A stretch of DNA of 28,469 nt from a virus: positions 1 to 28,469 of the IMG/VR virus record IMGVR_UViG_3300021507_000008. One strand, written 5' to 3'. Below the pieces are notes generated by a model. The model did no database searches, had not been told where the DNA came from, and was given only the letters and a program-made list of their open reading frames with translations. Within the stretch, counting starts at the first letter, position 1. Every line of letters begins with the position of its first letter. A program made the translations under genes and the position numbers. Shown piece after piece: positions 5,832-12,798 of this stretch.

Positions 5832-6600
5832 AGAGCTGAAGCTAAAGATGAACGGCAAGAAAGGAGTCGCTATGCCCAACATCATGCTGGATATCGAGAC
5901 TCTGGGCACTGTCATCACTCAGATCGGTGCAGTGTATTTCGATTGGACTGGAACAACCGGTGAAACTCTCCTAATCAATATCGACATCAATTCCTGTCTG
6001 GAAAAAGGCTTGGAGATCAGAGCCCAAGAGCTCCAGTTTTGGCTGAGAAACAAGACGTTGATCTCCTGGGACAAGGATACTATCGTGCTTACCGATGCCA
6101 TCGAAGAGCTAACGGCTTTTTGCAACCTCAATAAAAACAGCGCCATCTGGTCACACTATTACGATCTGGAAATTATCGATATCGCTTGTCATTCACTCGG
6201 ACGAAAGCTCCCATTCCACTACTCACGCTGGAAGGACATCAGGACATTGTTATTCCTATCGGGCTTCCAACGAGAAACAGGTGATGCAGATCCAAAAACA
6301 CACAACGCATTAGATGATTGCTTTTATCAGGTCGATTACTGTTGTTTAGCGTATTCCCAGCTTGTCCAAACGGTCAACCCGAAGATGAAGGCCGGCCGGC
6401 CGCAAGAGCGCAAGCGCGGTCGTTATCTGGTCTTCTGGCTACCTGAGGGCTTCACGAATTGTATCGTTGTAGATGCTGACAGCGAAGATGAAGCTCGCGC
6501 CCAAGCTCTCCAAGAGCTGGGGCTTACGGCTGACGCTAAATCCTTGTTGCATGCTGTCAATTTCAATGAGTTCAAGCCTGGATGGCGGTTATGGAGGTGA
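5818..6600 (+). CDS. DEDDh 3'-5' exonuclease, Rv2179c/DexA-like
   Basis: This 260-residue protein belongs to the RNase T/DnaQ fold. Motif I is LDIETLG (D25, E27), motif II lies around HYYDLEIID, and motif III is HNALDD, giving the DEDDh set. The HNALDDC form and early IETLG are typical of the Rv2179c-like 3'-5' exoribonuclease family that includes phage T4 DexA-like enzymes. It would remove nucleotides from 3' ends of nucleic acid using two metal ions. Residues beyond about 195 form an extra basic region followed by a small alpha/beta segment not needed for catalysis. The start at 5818 follows AAGGAGGTGG; ATG 5824 is an alternative. It is likely used in viral DNA or RNA metabolism. Confidence 0.8.
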   Translation: MAMNEELKLKMNGKKGVAMPNIMLDIETLGTVITQIGAVYFDWTGTTGETLLINIDINSCLEKGLEIRAQELQFWLRNKTLISWDKDTIVLTDAIEELTAFCNLNKNSAIWSHYYDLEIIDIACHSLGRKLPFHYSRWKDIRTLLFLSGFQRETGDADPKTHNALDDCFYQVDYCCLAYSQLVQTVNPKMKAGRPQERKRGRYLVFWLPEGFTNCIVVDADSEDEARAQALQELGLTADAKSLLHAVNFNEFKPGWRLWR

Positions 6601-6607
6601 GCACACC

Positions 6608-7048
6608 ATGATGAACGACCAATCGGTTTTCGTAGTGGTGAAAGGCCCGCTAACCCAACTCAAACCCGGTGAGAAGGTGCTGCTATCACCGACCGAACAG
6701 CTCAGCACAGAAGCCATCAAAGAGTTCTCCAATGATCTCGATAAAGCATTATCCCGTGGCGTCAAGTTCATCGTTATCGACAGCTTCTGGAAAGTCATCA
6801 TCGCGCCCGAAAAGTCCCCGCTAAAATTCCACACGCCAGAGCCTGAACCCGGTAAGGATACTGTCGCGCTTCTCAACGAAGATCACGATCTCGCCGGCGA
6901 TTCCGATCTGGAGCTCGCGCACATCATGGAGCGTCTATGCAACGAATATCAGATGTGCCGCTCCACACTCTCTACCGCCACGCTTGATGTATGGAATTGT
7001 ATCGTGAGAGTCGCGAAGGAGATACTGAAGCGAGAAGGAGGTGATTAA
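6608..7048 (+). CDS. Hypothetical protein
   Basis: This 146-residue protein has an N-terminal beta-rich section with FVVVKGPL and FIVIDSFWKVII strands, an acidic middle and a helical C-terminus. The ATG at 6608 (or 6611) follows GGAGGTGAGC that spans the exonuclease stop. I see no catalytic motif and do not recognise the family. Its position between the exonuclease and other small genes suggests an accessory role. Confidence 0.55.
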   Translation: MMNDQSVFVVVKGPLTQLKPGEKVLLSPTEQLSTEAIKEFSNDLDKALSRGVKFIVIDSFWKVIIAPEKSPLKFHTPEPEPGKDTVALLNEDHDLAGDSDLELAHIMERLCNEYQMCRSTLSTATLDVWNCIVRVAKEILKREGGD

Positions 7049-7378
7049 ATGATCAAACTCAAATCCGTAGATGATGCACTCAACGAGCTTGTTGATTCTG
7101 TCCAAACGCTCTCTATGCCCGGCTCTTTCGTTTCGTTCAGGATACAGGATATCGCAAAGCAAATGCATTACCAATGTTGGCGCTATCGTGATTTCATACT
7201 CTCGAAAATACATGAGTGGGCAGAGCAGCATCATCACAATTCCATCTGGACCGATGCACACGGCAGAGTGTTCAAAATCGGCTATCAACATCAAGACCCG
7301 CCGGCGGCTTATGGATCATTTTCGCGCCGGGGCACTGAGGACATCCTTCTCCTCGTTATGCAGGAGGTGAACAAATAG
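7049..7378 (+). CDS. Hypothetical protein
   Basis: This 109-residue protein has a helical N-terminus, a central His-rich stretch (EWAEQHHHNSIWTDAHG) and a GYQHQDPPAAYG segment. The GGAGGTGATTAA site includes the upstream stop codon, so translation is likely coupled. The histidine run could bind metal, but there is no recognisable family signature. Confidence 0.55.
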   Translation: MIKLKSVDDALNELVDSVQTLSMPGSFVSFRIQDIAKQMHYQCWRYRDFILSKIHEWAEQHHHNSIWTDAHGRVFKIGYQHQDPPAAYGSFSRRGTEDILLLVMQEVNK

Positions 7379-7379
7379 A

Positions 7380-7535
7380 ATGAGCTGTGAAGTTGCAGAA
7401 CAATTGTGGCGCGCGGTCATACGTGAACGTGACAAGGCAATTGCTACTGGTCATGTGGATGATTTCATACGCGCGGTACATACGTGGGCAGATCATGTCG
7501 AAGCGCACGGTTGTTGGAGGTGCGGCATACAATGA
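7380..7535 (+). CDS. Small hypothetical protein with CxxC tail
   Basis: This 51-residue protein has an amphipathic helical body and a CWRC motif near the C-terminus plus an N-terminal cysteine at residue 3. The ATG follows GGAGGTGAACAAATAGA, and the end overlaps the next start (ATGA). Function is unknown; the coupled overlaps support it as a real gene despite its size. Confidence 0.5.
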   Translation: MSCEVAEQLWRAVIRERDKAIATGHVDDFIRAVHTWADHVEAHGCWRCGIQ

Positions 7536-7765
7536 GCACACATTCTGAGCCCGACGGCATCGTTACCTCGGTGAAGGGCGAAGCGGGTCATGAATACGTC
7601 ATCACTCTCCTCGATTCCGAGCTTTGGATCGAGGACTTTGACGAATCCGGAGTAAAATGCGGCAAGATAGCGTTCTTATTCTCGGAATTCTATTCTATCA
7701 TTCAAAAGCTCATTTCGTTAGGTATCATCAACCACTCCATTATCGGAGGTGATCGAAAGGAATGA
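7532..7765 (+). CDS. Small hypothetical protein
   Basis: This 77-residue acidic protein has a beta-rich first half (GIVTSVKGE, YVITLLDSELWIEDF) and a helical second half. It starts within an ATGA overlap, with GGAGGTGCGG upstream, and overlaps the following gene by four bases. No family is recognised. Confidence 0.55.
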   Translation: MSTHSEPDGIVTSVKGEAGHEYVITLLDSELWIEDFDESGVKCGKIAFLFSEFYSIIQKLISLGIINHSIIGGDRKE

Positions 7766-8637
7766 AGCGTGAAGAGATGTTGGAGCGGTTAGATCGTGGC
7801 GAAGACCCTTTGGAGCTTTCTATCCAGAAATGGCGTGATATTGTTCACCATTTGGAACATATCAACTCTTTCGATGAGTATGATGACTCTCTCGAACGCG
7901 GCTCTCTCAACTGCGCGCTATGTGAAGTCCACAGCTCCTGTCTTCATTGTCCGATTGCTACATACGTGAATTGCAACTCGTCCGAAGTTCCAGATGGTCG
8001 CAAGTACGGACTGTGCCGATACACTCCCTACTACGAATTCTTTGCCGCCGTCGCGCGGCAGGACTTAGTTGCTATGCGTGCTACCGCGAAGAAGGAGCTC
8101 CAATTCCTCGAACAGTTGAGAGCCGAGCTACAGCAGCGTTCTATCTCTACCGATCTGCAGCTCGCCCCTATGTCCGAGCGTGATATCCGAGCGTACTGTA
8201 AAGAACATGCGCGTATAGAACGAATCGCGCGCCCGGAACTCAATGCCGTCTCATATACCGTCGTGCTCAAATTCCCGCTGCTGGTCAATCGTATCGAATG
8301 TTCTTCACCGGAGCTCTGGGAGTTCGTACCTGTCTCACCACAGGAGTTGCAAAATGAATCCGTGCACCTATTCTTCACTTTTGCATTTGCCTCGCTCGTA
8401 CATGCCGATGCTGCGATGCTACCGCTACGTGAGGAGTATGTCATTGACAAGCTCTATGACTTGATCAGACAGGCACTCAATGAAGGTCATATCACTGCCG
8501 CGTTCTCCGAAGACCGTGATGGCATCGAAGGCACAGTCACGTTCTATATCTCGGAGCCGCTGTGTATTGCTGCGAAACATGCACATCGTGCACCGGTTCT
8601 CCGGTTCTCGCATTCCGGAGAAGGGAGTGGGAGGTGA
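7762..8637 (+). CDS. Four-cysteine protein, long paralog
   Basis: This 291-residue protein has an N-terminal domain (1-75) beginning REEMLERLDRGEDPLELSI and containing CALCEVHSSC and CPIATY, that is, four cysteines in two closely spaced pairs suited to zinc or an iron-sulfur cluster. Residues 95-130 form a helical stretch, and 150-290 a separate domain of unknown type. The N-domain is clearly homologous to the protein at 8968-9402, so the virus carries a duplicated family. I recall similar short proteins in archaea but cannot assign a function. GGAGGTGATCG precedes the ATG. Confidence 0.6.
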   Translation: MKREEMLERLDRGEDPLELSIQKWRDIVHHLEHINSFDEYDDSLERGSLNCALCEVHSSCLHCPIATYVNCNSSEVPDGRKYGLCRYTPYYEFFAAVARQDLVAMRATAKKELQFLEQLRAELQQRSISTDLQLAPMSERDIRAYCKEHARIERIARPELNAVSYTVVLKFPLLVNRIECSSPELWEFVPVSPQELQNESVHLFFTFAFASLVHADAAMLPLREEYVIDKLYDLIRQALNEGHITAAFSEDRDGIEGTVTFYISEPLCIAAKHAHRAPVLRFSHSGEGSGR

Positions 8638-8642
8638 GTACT

Positions 8643-8978
8643 GTGCTTGAACTTGATCTCGATAGGATAATCCAGATATTGAAACAGACCTTTGGCAGGC
8701 GCGCCCGGCTGATTATTCAGAGGGAGGTACAAACATCAGAAGCAACCGATGAACTCCGTAAAGAGATCGAAGCGCTTAAAGCCGATCGGGATGAGCTCCA
8801 GTCCTATCAGGATGATATACTGGATAGGCTGGCCGATGCCGAAGATGATATAGTGAACCTTGATCTCAGGATAGACAAGTTAGAAGTTTCCATCCAAGAT
8901 TTACGGCATGCATTTAACTGTCTATCTTCAAAAGAACAGACAACCGAGTCGGAGGTGAGCGAAGAGGATGACTCGTGA
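8643..8978 (+). CDS. Coiled-coil protein with GTG start
   Basis: This 111-residue protein has a predicted long coiled coil from about residue 30 to 90 (TDELRKEIEALKADRDELQ and following heptads) and an acidic tail. The GTG at 8643 lies 6 nt after GGAGGTGAG, and no ATG is available, so a GTG start is chosen. GTG 8634 is inside the ribosome binding site. It sits between the two paralogous four-cysteine genes and might join them. Confidence 0.55.
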   Translation: MLELDLDRIIQILKQTFGRRARLIIQREVQTSEATDELRKEIEALKADRDELQSYQDDILDRLADAEDDIVNLDLRIDKLEVSIQDLRHAFNCLSSKEQTTESEVSEEDDS

Positions 8979-9402
8979 AGAGATGCTCGCTCGGTTGGAA
9001 CGCGGCGAAGACCCGTTGCATCTTTCGATCGATAAGTGGTATGACCTCTTTTGCCATCTCATCTCCATCAATTCTATCAGTGATTATGATCCATCGTTAC
9101 AGGACGATGCAAACAATTGCGCGCTCTGCGAAGTCCACAAAGGTTGCCGCGGCTGTCCAATCGCGCGCTATATGAACGCTCGGCACTGTTTAGGTACACC
9201 ATTCTATGACTACCAGCTCGCATATTCATATCGCAATCTCTATGAGATGCGTGCCGCCGCGCTCGCTGAGATCCACTTCTTGCTATTCACTGAGTATCTC
9301 CGTCATCACCCATTCCGCAGACTCCTGCATCGGTTAGAACGTTTCGCGCGCCGGTTCGGCTTCCGTAATATCAAGGAGTTCATACTCGCGTTCTTCATCT
9401 GA
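8968..9402 (+). CDS. Four-cysteine protein, short paralog
   Basis: This 144-residue protein shares the opening REEMLARLERGEDPLHLSI and the CALCEVHKGC, CPIARY block with the longer protein at 7762-8637. It lacks the large C-terminal domain and ends instead in a basic helical segment (HPFRRLLHRLERFARRF). The pair is therefore an internal duplication with different tails. GGAGGTGAGC precedes the ATG, which overlaps the coiled-coil gene by 11 nt. Metal binding by the four cysteines is inferred. Confidence 0.6.
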   Translation: MTREEMLARLERGEDPLHLSIDKWYDLFCHLISINSISDYDPSLQDDANNCALCEVHKGCRGCPIARYMNARHCLGTPFYDYQLAYSYRNLYEMRAAALAEIHFLLFTEYLRHHPFRRLLHRLERFARRFGFRNIKEFILAFFI

Positions 9403-9423
9403 TGAAGTCAGGAGGTGTAAAGA

Positions 9424-9606
9424 ATGAACATACCGAATAGACCCAAACGTGCTAAACCTATTGCACGTCGTATCGAAAAGGTTGGTGATTGGCTCAGCCG
9501 GTGGATGTCGGTCATTGCTGATGCAGTCATAGTCTTCGGTCTTCTATTAGCCTGCATCCTCATGCTGCTCTATCTCGTACTCTTTCTGGTGGTGATGTTC
9601 AAATGA
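9424..9606 (+). CDS. Small membrane protein
   Basis: This 60-residue protein has a basic N-terminal half (residues 1-28) and a hydrophobic C-terminal half of about 25-30 residues (VIVFGLLLACILMLLYLVLF) that would span the membrane once. It could act in lysis (holin-like), superinfection control or membrane anchoring. AGGAGGTGTAAAGA precedes the ATG. The end overlaps the PGDYG gene start (ATGA). Confidence 0.6.
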   Translation: MNIPNRPKRAKPIARRIEKVGDWLSRWMSVIADAVIVFGLLLACILMLLYLVLFLVVMFK

Positions 9607-10109
9607 GCAACGATAAACCCGTATGGCAAAAAGCGCTCAAAAAGCCCGTCGTCATCGAGTTCCGGGAAGTCCAGGGTGTTGAACATATCGTCACACCCGA
9701 AGGCGTGCTCACTGCCAAGCAGGGTGTAGACTACATCATACGTGGCGTCAATGGTGAGCTATACCCAATCAAAAAGGACATCTTCCGTCGTACATATCAG
9801 TTCTTCGATCCTCACATTTTGCAACTCGCTCAGCGCCGGCATAATGAGAACATCCAACATGTACGTGATTCACAACTCGATCTCGAACGTCCCTTACTCG
9901 AAGCGCTGCTCGTGGCTATCACATCATCAGACACTGATTCACCATTTCTCGATGTCCGGGTCACACTCGGCTCGGACATCCACGCAGAGCTCTGTCGTAC
10001 CGGTGATCCTATCAAGCCCGCCAATCCGCCCTTCGTCATCTTCACATTCCAACGTATCGGACTGCAGCTTTTCTTGTACTCGTTCATTATACTTCATCAT
10101 AAGCTATGA
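9603..10109 (+). CDS. PGDYG-type phage protein
   Basis: Residues 8-66 follow the pattern of the PGDYG domain found in many phage proteins: WQKALKKPVVIEFREVQG, then GVLTAKQGVDYIIRG, then GELYPIKKDIF. The usual PGDYG core is changed here to QGVDYIIRG. The remaining 100 residues are unrelated and of unknown function. PGDYG proteins have no established biochemical role. The start overlaps the preceding stop and the end overlaps the next start, both as ATGA. Confidence 0.65.
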   Translation: MSNDKPVWQKALKKPVVIEFREVQGVEHIVTPEGVLTAKQGVDYIIRGVNGELYPIKKDIFRRTYQFFDPHILQLAQRRHNENIQHVRDSQLDLERPLLEALLVAITSSDTDSPFLDVRVTLGSDIHAELCRTGDPIKPANPPFVIFTFQRIGLQLFLYSFIILHHKL

Positions 10110-10405
10110 CCAAGAAAGACCAAGACCAAAACCAAAACCAAAAGCAATACCCGCTGGACCGTGTCTCAGAGTCCAGGGTGCTTATCAACGTAGACTTCGC
10201 CACACTCGCATCTATCGCTGATGAGGATGTTTTACGTGCCGCCCTCAAAGCCAACGGTAAGCCCGACGGCTCTTCCATCATCATTGCGGCAGACCATATC
10301 TTACCCATCCTCGTAGACGCGCTCAAATGGCGGCAGCAGTTGCAGCTCCATCGGCAGCAGCAGGAGCAGCAGCATCGCTATCGGCACTGTGATCTGGACT
10401 CATGA
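10106..10405 (+). CDS. Hypothetical protein with Gln/Asp repeat N-terminus
   Basis: This 99-residue protein opens with a DQDQNQNQKQ repeat encoded by ACCAAG/ACCAAA hexamers, followed by a compact middle section (RVLINVDFATLASIADEDV) and a Gln-rich C-terminus. The same hexamer repeat encodes the N-terminus of the giant protein at 18424, so the two may share a simple-repeat tag. No family is recognised. ATGA overlaps occur at both ends. Confidence 0.55.
   Translation: MTKKDQDQNQNQKQYPLDRVSESRVLINVDFATLASIADEDVLRAALKANGKPDGSSIIIAADHILPILVDALKWRQQLQLHRQQQEQQHRYRHCDLDS
10119..10143 (+). repeat. ACCAAG/ACCAAA hexamer repeat
   Basis: Four consecutive hexamers of ACCAA(G/A) encode alternating Asp/Asn and Gln. 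The same unit occurs at 18428-18468. Confidence 0.7.
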
Positions 10406-11199
10406 TCGCATCAACCGAGTTACAATCGGAACATGCAACCATGGTCAATCTCGGCGGTGTTATCCCGTTCTCCTCGATAGATTGGCGTGGCAAAGCCGCA
10501 TTAGTGCTATTCTTACGCCGCTGCCCATTCAGGTGCTGCTATTGCCAGAACTATCAGCTCTTAGAGGCTGACAATTATGTACCACTCTCCACGATCGAAC
10601 AGACCATCCGTGATAACGAGCGGTTCATAGATGCCGTTGTCATCTCCGGCGGTGAGCCTTTCATGCAGCCGCAGGTACTACGTGCCATCTCCTCTTTCAT
10701 CCACTCCCGCTCGCTCGCTTGTGCTGTACAATCCAACGGTTATTATCCCGATGCCGTCGAATCTCTGCTTTCTCTCCACGCAATTGACAAGCTCTTCCTC
10801 GATATCAAAGCCCCAATGGACGGACGCGCATACGAAGAACTCACCCAAGCGCCCGGCTCTTCCGCACGTGTAAAACGTACGCTCCAGCTCGTTATCGATT
10901 ATCAGCTCGATACTGAGCTCATCACTACCGTATTCAAACATATCGTCGGCGTGCCGGAAGTCTTATCTATCGCACAATCGCTATATTCACTTGGCGCCGC
11001 TCATCTGCCTTATATCATCCAGCAGGGCAGAATCGAACGTATACCGCCACACTCCCACCTAACCAAAGCTAACGTCTTCAGTTATGACGAGCTGCTCGAA
11101 ATTGCCGCGCGTGTACATCATACAGTGAGGCTTCAGGACATCCGAATCCGTACACGTGAAAAGGGTGAGGAGGTGCTCTATCATCATGACTATGTCTGA
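10402..11199 (+). CDS. Radical SAM enzyme, NrdG-like activase family
   Basis: This 265-residue protein has the radical SAM cluster motif CPFRCCYC (C41, C45, C48: C-x3-C-x2-C) near the N-terminus and the SGGEPFMQP glycine motif. It is preceded by IPFSSIDWRGKAALVLFL, very like the NrdG2/pyruvate-formate-lyase-activase type (anaerobic ribonucleotide reductase activating protein, TIGR02495-like). Such enzymes use a 4Fe-4S cluster and SAM to place a glycyl radical on a partner. No NrdD-type reductase is visible here, so the partner would be the host's or lie elsewhere. An alternative is another small radical SAM function. Start: ATGA overlap at 10402; ATG 10441 is also possible. Confidence 0.75.
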   Translation: MIASTELQSEHATMVNLGGVIPFSSIDWRGKAALVLFLRRCPFRCCYCQNYQLLEADNYVPLSTIEQTIRDNERFIDAVVISGGEPFMQPQVLRAISSFIHSRSLACAVQSNGYYPDAVESLLSLHAIDKLFLDIKAPMDGRAYEELTQAPGSSARVKRTLQLVIDYQLDTELITTVFKHIVGVPEVLSIAQSLYSLGAAHLPYIIQQGRIERIPPHSHLTKANVFSYDELLEIAARVHHTVRLQDIRIRTREKGEEVLYHHDYV

Positions 11200-12601
11200 A
11201 AAGTCCATCGCATCTATCGAATCCGACACACTCAAGCTCCATTTCCATCCCGGTCAGCTCCGGGCATGGAACTCCAAAAAGCGGTTCATATTCATCTTAG
11301 CAGGTACTCAATCCGGTAAAACGTCCTTCGGCCCCTGGTGGTTATTTCGAGAATTACAATCACGTGGCAAGGGTGACTATCTCGCCGTCACTGCCAACTA
11401 TGATCTCTTCAAACTGAAGATGCTACCAGAGATAAGAAAGGTCTTTGAACACACACTCAAAATCGGTCGCTTCTGGACTGCCGAACGCATCCTCGAAATC
11501 GCAGACCCCGATGGCAAGTTCCTCGCGTCCTCCTCTTCCGATCCCATGTGGGCACGCATCATACTCCGGTCCGCAGTCGGCGGCTCTCGCCGTGCAGATG
11601 TCGGTGTATCCTCATTGGAATCATCCACTGCCAAAGCCGCATGGATTGACGAATGTGGTCTCCCGGACTTCTCCGCAGAGGCTTATGACGCCATCCTCCG
11701 GCGGCTCTCACTCACTCAGGGCAGACTACTCGGTACAACCACACTCTACAATGTCAACTGGCTTAAATCCAAAGTCTATCTCCCGTTCCTCAAAGGTGAT
11801 CCCGATATTGACGTTATCCAATTTGACAGTCTCCAGAACCCCGCATTCCCTCGTGACGAATACGAACGTGCCAAACGTGCACTCCCCGCGTGGAAGTTCG
11901 ATATGCTCTATCGCGGTCGTTTCGCGCGCCCGGCAGGCATGATCTTCGCAGACTTCGATGAGTCCACGCATATCGTCAAGCCGTTCACTATACCACATGC
12001 ATGGCCCCGTTATGTCGGTATCGATCCCGGGCCGCTCCATACCGCCACCGTTTGGCTCGCGGAGCGACCCGCGCCCAAATCCAAAAAGCACCCACCGAAG
12101 TTCTATGTCTATCGTGTAACACTCGAAGGCAACCTCACCACGCAGCAGCACGCGCAACTTTTACTCGAACGTTCCAAGCATGAGCCCATCACCAAATTCG
12201 TTGGTGGTGCGCGCTCGGAATTACAGTTCCGACTCGATTATCGTGCCGCCGGCATCGAGATCGCACGTCCACCTTTTACCGATGTCGAAGCGGGCATTGA
12301 TCGCATAGTCCAGCTCTTACGTGAACGCCGGCTATTCTTCTTCGAGAACTGCGAAACTCACTCACCGCATTCATCTACCTCCGTATTGCCATCCATCTTC
12401 GACGAGCTCAACCAATACGCCCGCAAGCTCGGCCCGGACGGTGAGCCAACCATTGAGATCGAGAACAAGGAGCAGTTCCATAGGATTGATGCACTCCGGT
12501 ACGCTATTTCGATCGTTTCTCAACCCGCATCCTCCTGTTTCTTCTCATTACCCAATCGCCGCCGTGCCCGTAGCCCATTCACCCCATCGAAAGTTTTATA
12601 A
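11186..12601 (+). CDS. terL: Terminase large subunit
   Basis: This 471-residue protein is the DNA-packaging motor. It has an N-terminal ATPase with Walker A GTQSGKT (residues 40-46) and a Walker B-like AAWIDEC (D155, E156). The C-terminal RNase H-like nuclease shows VGIDPG (D280) and HRIDALRY (D435). It pumps DNA into the procapsid through the portal and cuts it to genome length. The start at 11186 (or 11192) follows GAGGAGGTG. Usual terminases are 400-600 residues, so it looks complete. No small subunit is identifiable nearby. The gene ends the middle operon, with a new promoter overlapping its end. Confidence 0.9.
   Translation: MTMSEKSIASIESDTLKLHFHPGQLRAWNSKKRFIFILAGTQSGKTSFGPWWLFRELQSRGKGDYLAVTANYDLFKLKMLPEIRKVFEHTLKIGRFWTAERILEIADPDGKFLASSSSDPMWARIILRSAVGGSRRADVGVSSLESSTAKAAWIDECGLPDFSAEAYDAILRRLSLTQGRLLGTTTLYNVNWLKSKVYLPFLKGDPDIDVIQFDSLQNPAFPRDEYERAKRALPAWKFDMLYRGRFARPAGMIFADFDESTHIVKPFTIPHAWPRYVGIDPGPLHTATVWLAERPAPKSKKHPPKFYVYRVTLEGNLTTQQHAQLLLERSKHEPITKFVGGARSELQFRLDYRAAGIEIARPPFTDVEAGIDRIVQLLRERRLFFFENCETHSPHSSTSVLPSIFDELNQYARKLGPDGEPTIEIENKEQFHRIDALRYAISIVSQPASSCFFSLPNRRRARSPFTPSKVL
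12594..12600 (+). promoter_or_regulatory. TATA-box-like promoter, probably leaderless
   Basis: AAGTTTTATA ends at 12600, overlapping the terminase stop. The ATG at 12625 is about 28 nt from the TATA centre, where archaeal transcription should begin. There is no ribosome binding site before that ATG, only pyrimidines, so the mRNA is probably leaderless. Confidence 0.5.
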
Positions 12602-12624
12602 CCTCTTAGCTCTTTTTCCCTCTT

Positions 12625-12798
12625 ATGGTGCGATGCTGCCCCCGTTGCGGATCTTTGGCACTATTTGAAGAGCCCGTCCTTGGGCTCGCGCCTCTCAACT
12701 ATTGGGTAGACATTGTCTGTTCACGCTGTGGCTATCGGTTCGCCAAAGGCAGCCGCGCCGATGCTCGCGCTCATGCGCTCGCACGTAACAAGCCATGA
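12625..12798 (+). CDS. Small zinc-ribbon protein between terminase and portal
   Basis: This 57-residue protein has CPRC at residues 5-8 and CSRC at 32-35, a C-x2-C ... C-x2-C zinc ribbon, followed by a basic Arg/Ala-rich tail. The start lacks a ribosome binding site but lies at a start distance from the TATA-like box at 12594. Its stop overlaps the portal start (ATGA). Position between packaging motor and portal suggests a DNA-binding role in packaging, such as a small terminase substitute, but this is speculative. Confidence 0.65.
   Translation: MVRCCPRCGSLALFEEPVLGLAPLNYWVDIVCSRCGYRFAKGSRADARAHALARNKP

Noticed and set aside
10402-11199. QueE (7-carboxy-7-deazaguanine synthase) for DNA modification
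   Set aside because: The C-x3-C-x2-C motif with an NrdG2-type context and the absence of other queuosine or archaeosine genes here fit the activase family better.
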